From Methylobacter sp. (lineage in GTDB: Bacteria; Pseudomonadota; Gammaproteobacteria; Methylococcales; Methylomonadaceae), in NCBI GenBank assembly GCA_028714995.1, contig JAQTLI010000150.1, positions 1 through 6,946 on the forward strand: a stretch of DNA of 6,946 nt, given 5' to 3'. Each line of letters opens with the position of its first letter. Position 1 is the stretch's first letter. The position numbers were made by a program, and so were the translations under genes. Below, piece after piece: positions 1-6,444 of this stretch. The notes beneath the pieces are model-generated. The model was given only the letters and a program-made list of their open reading frames with translations. It was not told the origin of the DNA and did no database searches.

Positions 1-2
1 AC

Positions 3-3000
3 TATCAAGCCTTACTGACCCAGCGTTGCCTTCATCTTTCCGAGTTGCCGAAGGTCCAATTGTCTGAACTGAATAATGAACACCCGTTTAATATAGACCA
101 GCAACACACCGCCTACTCGCTCAACCAGGAAAGCTTTAAGCTTTTGCTTGACCCCATGCTGGCCACCGGCATGGAAAAAATATCGGCCATGGGTTACGGC
201 TTGGCGCCTAATGCCTTGTCTAGCGCTGAAGGCGGTATGTCGCGTTATTTCAGTCAACGTTTTGCCCAGGTTACCAATCCGCCACTGGATTCAATCAGGG
301 AAAGTGACGGCATGACTTTGCGCGTCGCCTTAGGTGCGAAACCTACTTTTTCGGACGAATACAGCAAACAGCTGATCATTAACACTCCGATTTTACAACG
401 CACACAACTGGAACAAATCCGCAGGCAATCAGCAGTCAGCACAACCACTCTGGACATGCTGTACACCCCTGATTTTAATGATGCCAAACAAAACGAAGCG
501 GCTCTGGAAGCGACCTTGTTGGCTGTCTGCGAAAAAGTCGAAGATGCAGCCAGAAAAAATACCGGCATTATCATTTTAAGCGACATTAACATCAGCAAAG
601 ACAAGGCGGCAATTCCCGCCCTGCTGATGATTGCGGCGGCTAACCAACACTTGGTTAAACAAGGGCTGCGCTTTAATTCTTCATTAATTGCAGAAACCGG
701 ACAGGCGGCAAGCCCGCATGATATCGCCACAATTTTAGGCTTCGGCGCATCAGCCATCTGCCCTATCAGTGTGCATAACCGTGTCATCAGCCATTATTCT
801 GTTGAGCAACAGCAAAAAATTCTTGATACCTATCAAAAAGCCGCCGAAAAATCACTCATGAAAACCATGGGCAAGTTCGGCCTGTGTACTGCGGAAAGCT
901 ATATCGGTGGTGAATTCTTCGAGTCCAACTATCTGGATACCGATGAGCCAAAACTAAGCGCTTACTTCCCGAACATCCACGCATCGGTAGGCGGGGTGCG
1001 CTATGCCGACATTGCTGCCAGCGCAGCTGAATGGCATCAAAAAGCCCTGGCTGTCCGCGAGGAAAAAGATATTCCGTTCCTGGGCTTGTTCAAGGAACGC
1101 CAGTATGGCGCAGGGCATTCCTACGGCAATACGGCCGTCAGGGAATACATCAACATGACTGATGAGGATATTTTATATATTCCTCAAGACTACAAGTCTC
1201 CTGAAGCTTCGGATACAGCCTATTTTGATTTTGGTTACGAAAAACGTACGCCGGAACAAATTGATGCTTTCGGCATTACCCCGGCCTACCGAAGCTTTGC
1301 TAAAAACCTGTACCTTGAACGCGACTCCAGGCCTGCCGCATTACGCGACATCATGGATTTTCCGGCCGACATTACTTCTGCCGTAACAACGGCTGATTTT
1401 GACCGCATCTTGGGCAAACAAAACCTGCGCGGCAACATTAACTACCTGATCCGCGGCTTAAACGTAACAAAAACTGGCAACGATGCTTTCAACATCAATT
1501 TTTCAGAGAACTCGTCAACTCAACGTTTAGAGCAACTGGCAGAGCACTTTAAGAAACGTTTCTCCGACACCGGATTCAGCATTGCAGTAACAGGAAACTC
1601 AATCGACTTAAAACTTGCCGACACAGACAGTCTGCTGGCAAATTATTTGTCTTCCATACAAGCAGCCCGCAATCCGATTGCCTTGGCAGACGTACAGCCA
1701 GCGCATCAGATTACTGCGACATTGGCCTCCGGCGCGATGAGCCATGGCGCGTTGCTGGCTGAAGCACATGAAGCGGTTGCTCAAGGCACCAACATCGTCG
1801 GTGCCTTAAGCAACTCGGGTGAAGGCGGCGAGCATTCCAGCCGTTTCAACACCCTGCGCTCAAGTAAAATCAAGCAATTTGCCTCAGGACGTTTTGGTGT
1901 CTGGGCAGGCTATCTGGCTGACCCCAATATTCAGGAAATTGAAATTAAAATAGCCCAGGGCGCTAAACCCGGCGAAGGAGGTCAATTGCCTGCCGCTAAA
2001 GTCTCTGTGGAAATCGCCGCGTTACGCGGTGGTACGCCCAGAGTCGAACTAGTCAGCCCTCCGCCACATCACGACACTTACTCTATCGAGGATTTAGGCC
2101 AGCTTATCCATGATGCCAAAGCTGCACGCATTAAAGTCGGCGTGAAACTGGTTTCATCAGAAGGCATAGGCACGATTGCTGTGGGTGTTGCCAAAGCCGG
2201 TGCGGACGTCATCAACGTTGCCGGCAACACTGGCGGCACTGGCGCTGCTGCAGTCACCAGCCTGAAAAACAGCGGGCGCTCGCCTGAAATCGGCATATCC
2301 GAAGTACATCAGGCCTTGGCCCTAAATGGCCTGCGCGACAAAGTCATATTGCGTTGCAGCGGCGCGCATCAAAGCGGACTGGATGTCGTGAAATCCGCCA
2401 TTTTGGGGGCCGATTCGTTTGAATTCGGCACCACTGCGTTAATGATGCTGCGCTGTGTCATGGCGAAAAACTGCAACGTCAAATGCCCTGCCGGTCTAAC
2501 CACCGCCCACGAGGAATTCAAAGGCGACCCGCGTGTACTGGCGCAATATTTCATGAATCTGGCGCACGAAGTCAGGGAAATACTGGCGGTATTAGGCTAC
2601 CAAAGCCTGCTGGAAATTCGCGGCAAAACCGATTTGTTGCACTTGATCGATCATCCGACCATGATAGGCCAGCTTGACCTGACCAAATTGCTGGCGCAGG
2701 TTGAAGTGGTAAAAATTGAAAAACCTATCTATCTGGAAGCCGACTTTAGTGTCGATAACAGAATCATGGAACGGGTTAAAGCCGGAATTATTGATGGCAA
2801 GCAGCAGCAAGTCATCATCGAAGGCGCTGAATTTAAGCTCAATAACTGCAATAAAACCGTTGGTGGCCAAGCTTCCATTGATATTGAGCGTATGCTTTCT
2901 TACCAGCTGAGCGAGCAGCAAGTTGCAGAATCGAAAGCCATCCACACCAACCAGCATGGTCGCCGTTATTTGGCAGCGGACAGCGTAATCATCCGCACCC

Positions 3001-4202
3001 ACGGATCTGCCGGACAAAGCTATGCGGCATTCCTGAATGACGGCATGCGTATGGAGCATCTTGGCACCTGTAACGACGGCGTCGGCAAGTCTGCATGCGG
3101 TGGCACCATTGTTGTTGAATCGCCGGGGGGCGGCATTAAAACGCCCGGCAATAACGTATTAATCGGCAACTTTGCCCTATTTGGCGCTACCGGCGGCAAA
3201 GCCTTTATCAATGGCGAAGCCGGAGACCGCTTTGCGGTTAGAAACTCAGGCGCAATGGCCGTAGTTGAGGGTGTAGGCGACTTCGCCTGCGAATACATGA
3301 CTAACGGAGCCGTTTTAAACATAGGTGGGTTTGGCAAAGGCTTCTGTAATGGCATGTCCGGGGGCAATGCTTATCAATACGATCCTGAAAACCGCTTGGA
3401 GCATCTTTACGACAAGTCTTCCGTTGAAATCCATAGCCTGGCCGAGGACACCGACACTGCCCGCGCACATGAGCAGTTCATCCTTTATATGCTGGAACAG
3501 CATGCGGAATACGCCAACTCAAGCAAGGCCAGGAACCTGATCACCAACTGGGCTGATGAACGCAAACACTTCAAATTTGCACTGCCATTATGGCTGTACA
3601 AAACCCAGACGGCTGAATTCCTGAAACAGGCTATGGATCGCAAGGAAATGATCGAGGAACTAGCTATTGATTATGCTGCTGCGCAAATCGCACAGGTCAA
3701 AAAAGCCTATCAACATGCGCAACCGTTATTCAATGGGGAAATACCGGCGTATGGTGCTGCGGATACAACCCTGACCTTTAAATTGGTTAACAGTTTTGCA
3801 GTGCTTGAAAAAGCCCAGCAGGTTGCCCAGGAAATGCTTAAACACCTGCCAGAAGTGCTGCGCTCACAAAGCCAGATCGAGCAGGCGGCGCGCAAACTGA
3901 TTATTGAACGCCCGCGTAAACTGCAGGACGCGCTGGTAAAAAACATACGCGAAGCCTACAGCAATTACAGCGACGACCAGCTTGCCTGCCTATTGGCCGA
4001 AAAACGCCTCAATGATTACAAGACAGCGTTAATCAATCGCGATGTACAGAGCATTTATTCCATAGGTTCTACCGCCTGGATTATTGAACAGGACAAAATC
4101 AATAAACAGGCGCTAGCGGGCATTCCTTCTATTGAGGAATACCTGGCCGGACTCGTTGGGTTGAGCATTGTTCAAGACATGATGAACGAACAAGCGGCCT
4201 GA
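3..4202 (+). CDS. gltB: Glutamate synthase large-subunit-like protein (GltB family), 5'-partial
   Basis: The reading frame is open from base 3 to the TGA at 4200-4202, so the true start lies before the window. The TTG at 45 falls in the linker ahead of the central domain and is unlikely to be the start. Counting residues from that TTG: the central domain covers about 30-440 (FAQVTNPP at 73-80, AAIPALL at 188-194); the FMN-binding synthase barrel about 555-860 (SNSGEGGE 589-596, AQGAKPGEGGQLP 637-649, SPPPHHDTYSIEDL 671-684); cluster cysteines are 804, 810 and 814; the GXGXG beta-helix runs about 900-1115. In the family this subunit forms glutamate from 2-oxoglutarate and glutamine-derived ammonia in the cytoplasm, with electrons passing through 3Fe-4S and FMN. 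The glutaminase domain would be upstream and cannot be seen. Oddities are an insert at about 445-550, a C-terminal extension at about 1183-1385, CX5CX3C cysteine spacing and altered barrel loops. A CysJ-like reductase follows in place of gltD. Family membership is certain; the reaction catalysed is less so. Confidence 0.9.
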   Translation, partial: YQALLTQRCLHLSELPKVQLSELNNEHPFNIDQQHTAYSLNQESFKLLLDPMLATGMEKISAMGYGLAPNALSSAEGGMSRYFSQRFAQVTNPPLDSIRESDGMTLRVALGAKPTFSDEYSKQLIINTPILQRTQLEQIRRQSAVSTTTLDMLYTPDFNDAKQNEAALEATLLAVCEKVEDAARKNTGIIILSDINISKDKAAIPALLMIAAANQHLVKQGLRFNSSLIAETGQAASPHDIATILGFGASAICPISVHNRVISHYSVEQQQKILDTYQKAAEKSLMKTMGKFGLCTAESYIGGEFFESNYLDTDEPKLSAYFPNIHASVGGVRYADIAASAAEWHQKALAVREEKDIPFLGLFKERQYGAGHSYGNTAVREYINMTDEDILYIPQDYKSPEASDTAYFDFGYEKRTPEQIDAFGITPAYRSFAKNLYLERDSRPAALRDIMDFPADITSAVTTADFDRILGKQNLRGNINYLIRGLNVTKTGNDAFNINFSENSSTQRLEQLAEHFKKRFSDTGFSIAVTGNSIDLKLADTDSLLANYLSSIQAARNPIALADVQPAHQITATLASGAMSHGALLAEAHEAVAQGTNIVGALSNSGEGGEHSSRFNTLRSSKIKQFASGRFGVWAGYLADPNIQEIEIKIAQGAKPGEGGQLPAAKVSVEIAALRGGTPRVELVSPPPHHDTYSIEDLGQLIHDAKAARIKVGVKLVSSEGIGTIAVGVAKAGADVINVAGNTGGTGAAAVTSLKNSGRSPEIGISEVHQALALNGLRDKVILRCSGAHQSGLDVVKSAILGADSFEFGTTALMMLRCVMAKNCNVKCPAGLTTAHEEFKGDPRVLAQYFMNLAHEVREILAVLGYQSLLEIRGKTDLLHLIDHPTMIGQLDLTKLLAQVEVVKIEKPIYLEADFSVDNRIMERVKAGIIDGKQQQVIIEGAEFKLNNCNKTVGGQASIDIERMLSYQLSEQQVAESKAIHTNQHGRRYLAADSVIIRTHGSAGQSYAAFLNDGMRMEHLGTCNDGVGKSACGGTIVVESPGGGIKTPGNNVLIGNFALFGATGGKAFINGEAGDRFAVRNSGAMAVVEGVGDFACEYMTNGAVLNIGGFGKGFCNGMSGGNAYQYDPENRLEHLYDKSSVEIHSLAEDTDTARAHEQFILYMLEQHAEYANSSKARNLITNWADERKHFKFALPLWLYKTQTAEFLKQAMDRKEMIEELAIDYAAAQIAQVKKAYQHAQPLFNGEIPAYGAADTTLTFKLVNSFAVLEKAQQVAQEMLKHLPEVLRSQSQIEQAARKLIIERPRKLQDALVKNIREAYSNYSDDQLACLLAEKRLNDYKTALINRDVQSIYSIGSTAWIIEQDKINKQALAGIPSIEEYLAGLVGLSIVQDMMNEQAA
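2454..2486 (+). other. Cysteine motif for the 3Fe-4S cluster of the GltB-like protein
   Basis: The codons for three cysteines, in CVMAKNCNVKCPAG, fall where glutamate synthases bind their 3Fe-4S cluster, directly after the end of the FMN barrel strand ILGADSFEFGTTALM. Spacing is CX5CX3C, one residue shorter than the CX5CX4C of typical GltB (for example CKYLRICHLNNC in Escherichia coli, from memory). The site is probably functional because all three cysteines remain, but its geometry should differ slightly. Confidence 0.75.
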
Positions 4203-4227
4203 ACCAAACGCCCTCTTACTTTCACAC

Positions 4228-4254
4228 GCATCCTCATACCGGCTATGGGGATGC
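4228..4254 (+). promoter_or_regulatory. Intercistronic hairpin between the GltB-like gene and the diflavin reductase gene
   Basis: GCATCCTCAT (4228-4237) pairs with ATGGGGATGC (4245-4254) around a 7-base loop, giving ten base pairs of which one is G-T. No T tract follows, so it is not a classical terminator. The only purine-rich, ribosome-binding-site-like stretch before the next gene (GGGGA, 4247-4251) lies inside the stem. It could therefore affect translation or RNA stability of the downstream gene. The role is inferred; the pairing is seen directly. Confidence 0.5.
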
Positions 4255-4270
4255 AGAAACAGACATTGAT

Positions 4271-6028
4271 TTGTTAGCAACTAAAATGAAAACACCTCAT
4301 ATTCCACTAGACGCCCCATACAGCGAAAGTCAGCGCGCTTGGTTAAATGGCTTTTTTGCCGGCATGCACACACATATGATCCAAAGTGCAGGCTCGGTGA
4401 ATCAGGCGGATGCCCGCATCATCAACATACTTTACGGCAGCCAAACCGGCAATGCCGAATCAGTCGCCAATGATGCCGCCACAGTCGCAAAAGCTCACGG
4501 CTTGAAGCCATCGGTAAAAAGTATGGATGAGATCGAAATCGACGCGCTTTCAGCCATGGAATATCTGCTCATCATCACCAGCACCTATGGTGAAGGTGAA
4601 ATGCCTGATAATGCCCAACTGCTGTGGGATGCCGTGCGCGCTGAATCCGCGCCCAGACTTGATCGTACCAAGTTTTCTGTACTGGCATTGGGCGACACTG
4701 CCTATGATTTATTCTGCAAAGCGGGTATAGACTGGGACAACAGACTGGCGGAACTGGGCGCAACCCGTGTTTTGGGTCGCACTGATTGTGACGTGAGTTT
4801 TGAAGAGCCTGCCGAAAGCTGGATCAGTGAAGTCATTCCGCACATGGCCGAAGGTGCATCCGCTGCTGCCATTGTTGATACCGTTTCCGGCCACGCAGAG
4901 AAACCGCAATACACCCGCAAAAACCCGTTCCCTGCCAAAATGCTGGTTAACCGCCTTATAACCGCTGAGTCATCGTCCAAAGAGACACGCCATTACGAAA
5001 TCTCCATTACCGGCTCAGGCTTAAGCTACGAAGCCGGCGATGCCTTATGTGTAGTTCCGACTAACTGCCCGGAATTAGTCGCCGACATCATCAAGGCCAT
5101 CGGCTGCAAGGGCGATGAAATCGAGCCGGTAAATGACGAGGAGATGACGCTGCATGAAGCATTACGTACCCATTTTGAAATCAAATTGCCCAGCAAGGAA
5201 CTGGTCGAAGAGATTGCCATCCGCTCCGGTGACCAGGAACTCAACGGCATTATTGAATCCGGCGATAAAGAAAAGCTGGCGGATTATTTATGGGGACGCG
5301 ATACGCTCGACTTACTGCTGCAATCCCCCAACTGTGAATTTGCCGCCGCTGAATTACTCGCCCTGCTAAAGCCGCTGCAACATCGCGCCTACTCGATTTC
5401 CTCCAGCGGCAAAATGCATCCTGATACGGTTCACTTGACGGTTGCCAGCGTCCGCTACGAAAGCCATAACCGCCAACACAAGGGCGTCTGTTCAACATTC
5501 CTGGCTGATCTGGTTGATGATGAAACCGACGTATGCTGTTTCTTCACCCCCAATAAAGTCTTCAGGGTCCCTGAAGGCAACAGCCTACCCATGATTATGG
5601 TCGGCCCCGGTACCGGTATCGCGCCGTTCCGCGCATTCTTGCAGGAACGCGAATACAGAAAAGCGTCAGGCAAAAACTGGCTATTCTTTGGCGACCGCAA
5701 CGCCGCGACAGATTTTATTTACCGCGAAGAACTGGAAGCTATGCAGAAAAGCGGCCTGCTGACGCGACTGGACCTGGCTTTTTCCCGAGATCAGGAAGCC
5801 AAGATTTATGTTCAGGACAAGATGCTTGAAAACGGCGCTGAACTGTTTGCCTGGCTGGAACAAGGCGGTTATTTCTTCGTCTGCGGCGATGCTTACAGAA
5901 TGGCTAAAGATGTCGATAAAGCCTTGCATGATGTGATTGCCAAACACGGCAACCTGTCAGAACAACAGGCCATCGATTACGTCAATCAACTGAAAAAAGA
6001 CAAACGTTACGTCAGAGACGTTTATTGA
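4271..6028 (+). CDS. NADPH-dependent diflavin reductase, CysJ (sulfite reductase flavoprotein) family
   Basis: This 585-residue protein is close in length to CysJ (about 600) and carries every expected module. The N-terminal tail (QRAWLNGFFAG 21-31) is typical of the family. The flavodoxin-like FMN domain has LYGSQTGN (54-61), TSTYGEGEMPDNA (103-115) and LALGDTAYDLFCKAG (138-152). The FAD domain has RAYSISS (372-378) and GVCSTFL (405-411). The NADPH domain has GPGTGIAPFRAF (445-456), FFGDRN (472-477), SRD (505-507), KIYVQDKM (511-518) and FVCGDA (536-541). The C terminus, YVRDVY, ends in the aromatic residue that stacks on FAD in such enzymes. It moves electrons from NADPH via FAD and FMN to a partner in the cytoplasm. 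No cysI follows; the upstream neighbour is the GltB-like gene, 68 bases away, so that enzyme is the likely acceptor (inference). The start is uncertain: TTG at 4271 or ATG at 4286, and neither has a good ribosome binding site. Confidence 0.93.
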   Translation: MLATKMKTPHIPLDAPYSESQRAWLNGFFAGMHTHMIQSAGSVNQADARIINILYGSQTGNAESVANDAATVAKAHGLKPSVKSMDEIEIDALSAMEYLLIITSTYGEGEMPDNAQLLWDAVRAESAPRLDRTKFSVLALGDTAYDLFCKAGIDWDNRLAELGATRVLGRTDCDVSFEEPAESWISEVIPHMAEGASAAAIVDTVSGHAEKPQYTRKNPFPAKMLVNRLITAESSSKETRHYEISITGSGLSYEAGDALCVVPTNCPELVADIIKAIGCKGDEIEPVNDEEMTLHEALRTHFEIKLPSKELVEEIAIRSGDQELNGIIESGDKEKLADYLWGRDTLDLLLQSPNCEFAAAELLALLKPLQHRAYSISSSGKMHPDTVHLTVASVRYESHNRQHKGVCSTFLADLVDDETDVCCFFTPNKVFRVPEGNSLPMIMVGPGTGIAPFRAFLQEREYRKASGKNWLFFGDRNAATDFIYREELEAMQKSGLLTRLDLAFSRDQEAKIYVQDKMLENGAELFAWLEQGGYFFVCGDAYRMAKDVDKALHDVIAKHGNLSEQQAIDYVNQLKKDKRYVRDVY

Positions 6029-6047
6029 TCATTGAAATTAAGGCTTC

Positions 6048-6082
6048 TCAGAGTGGAGTAGGCTTCGTCCACTCCTATCTGA
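6048..6082. terminator. Possible bidirectional terminator hairpin between convergent genes
   Basis: GAGTGGA (6051-6057) pairs perfectly with TCCACTC (6068-6074) over a 10-base loop. An alternative fold pairs TCAGA (6048-6052) with TCTGA (6078-6082) around GTGGA/TCCAC, leaving a 5-base bulge. It sits 19 bases after the stop of the diflavin reductase and just before the end of the convergent small gene, which is where a shared terminator is expected. No T run follows on either strand, so intrinsic termination is doubtful. Confidence 0.35.
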
Positions 6083-6088
6083 AAACGT

Positions 6089-6274
6089 CTAAAGAGCTTT
6101 GGATTTTGTTTTTCCGCACCGCTTACATTGATAAACCGTAATCAGCTTTCCCTGCTTCACATCGAACTGTTTTTCCTTCAGGATTTCCCATTTGTGAAAG
6201 CCGCTGCGGCATAAAGTATTGCCTTTCTGAATTTGCGAAACTTTTGGCCGTTTAAACTGAATTACGTCACCCAT
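6089..6274 (-). CDS. Small zinc-ribbon-like conserved protein, 61 residues
   Basis: The ATG at 6274 is chosen because GGGAG lies six bases upstream. A longer in-frame version starting at 6349 adds 25 residues that look unlike protein and lacks such a site. The 61-residue product begins MGDVIQFKRP and ends in a lysine-rich tail. Cys22 and His27 (CRSGFHKW) plus Cys50 and Cys53 (CKRCG) could hold one zinc ion, and the segment between them (KEKQFDVKQGKLITVY) is short and strand-like. From memory, similar small basic proteins occur in other gammaproteobacteria, but I know of no function. It is cytoplasmic, with no signal peptide or membrane segment. It lies convergent to the diflavin reductase and downstream of tetR on the same strand, with 170 bases between, so it probably has its own promoter. 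Nucleic-acid binding is possible but only suggested by the basic residues and putative zinc site. Confidence 0.8.
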   Translation of the reverse strand: MGDVIQFKRPKVSQIQKGNTLCRSGFHKWEILKEKQFDVKQGKLITVYQCKRCGKTKSKAL

Positions 6275-6280
6275 GTTTTT

Positions 6281-6285
6281 CTCCC
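6281..6285 (-). promoter_or_regulatory. Ribosome binding site of the small zinc-ribbon-like gene
   Basis: On the - strand the sequence reads GGGAG, then AAAAAC, then ATG. The near-consensus motif and six-base spacing decide in favour of the start at 6274 over the longer in-frame ATG at 6349. Confidence 0.75.
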
Positions 6286-6342
6286 AGCCAAACAAACCAC
6301 CACAAGAACTCGCGTCATTAAATTTGACTGATTCAGCAGAAA

Positions 6343-6358
6343 CCCACACTCATGTGGG
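6343..6358 (-). terminator. Possible weak terminator hairpin downstream of tetR
   Basis: CCCACA (6343-6348) and TGTGGG (6353-6358) form a 6-base-pair stem with a 4-base loop. Read on the - strand, three T residues follow, then CTGC. It lies about 90 bases past the tetR stop and upstream of the small zinc-ribbon-like gene, so it could end the tetR message. The stem is short and the T run is poor. The rest of 6275-6444 shows no convincing promoter; an AT-rich TTTAAT-like stretch on the - strand near 6318-6324 is only a weak candidate -10 for the small gene. Confidence 0.3.
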
Positions 6359-6444
6359 GTCGATATCACTTATGCAATGTCCATCAAGGGAATAAAGCCG
6401 CCATCACACCGACTGAATGGCTAGGACTAGACGTATGTTTTACA

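Noticed and set aside
45..47. TTG as the start codon of the GltB-like gene
   Set aside because: The frame stays open to the window edge, there is no ribosome binding site before it, and it falls in the linker that normally follows the glutaminase domain.
254..787. 177-residue - strand open frame inside the GltB-like gene
   Set aside because: It is antisense to the conserved central domain; its Ser/Ala/Leu-rich product is typical of a reverse-frame shadow.
2592..3059. 155-residue - strand open frame inside the GltB-like gene
   Set aside because: It is antisense to well-conserved barrel and beta-helix coding sequence and has no family signature.
4271..6028. Assignment as true CysJ of assimilatory sulfite reduction
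   Set aside because: No cysI or other sulfate assimilation gene is in the window, and the partner gene is GltB-like; family membership is kept but the specific role is not claimed.
6275..6349. 25-residue N-terminal extension of the small zinc-ribbon-like protein
   Set aside because: It covers the strong ribosome binding site of the ATG at 6274 and does not look like the rest of the protein.
6421..6430. CTAGGACTAG as a possible operator
   Set aside because: It is only two self-complementary tetramers with a 2-base spacer, short enough to arise by chance, and lies downstream of tetR instead of at its promoter.
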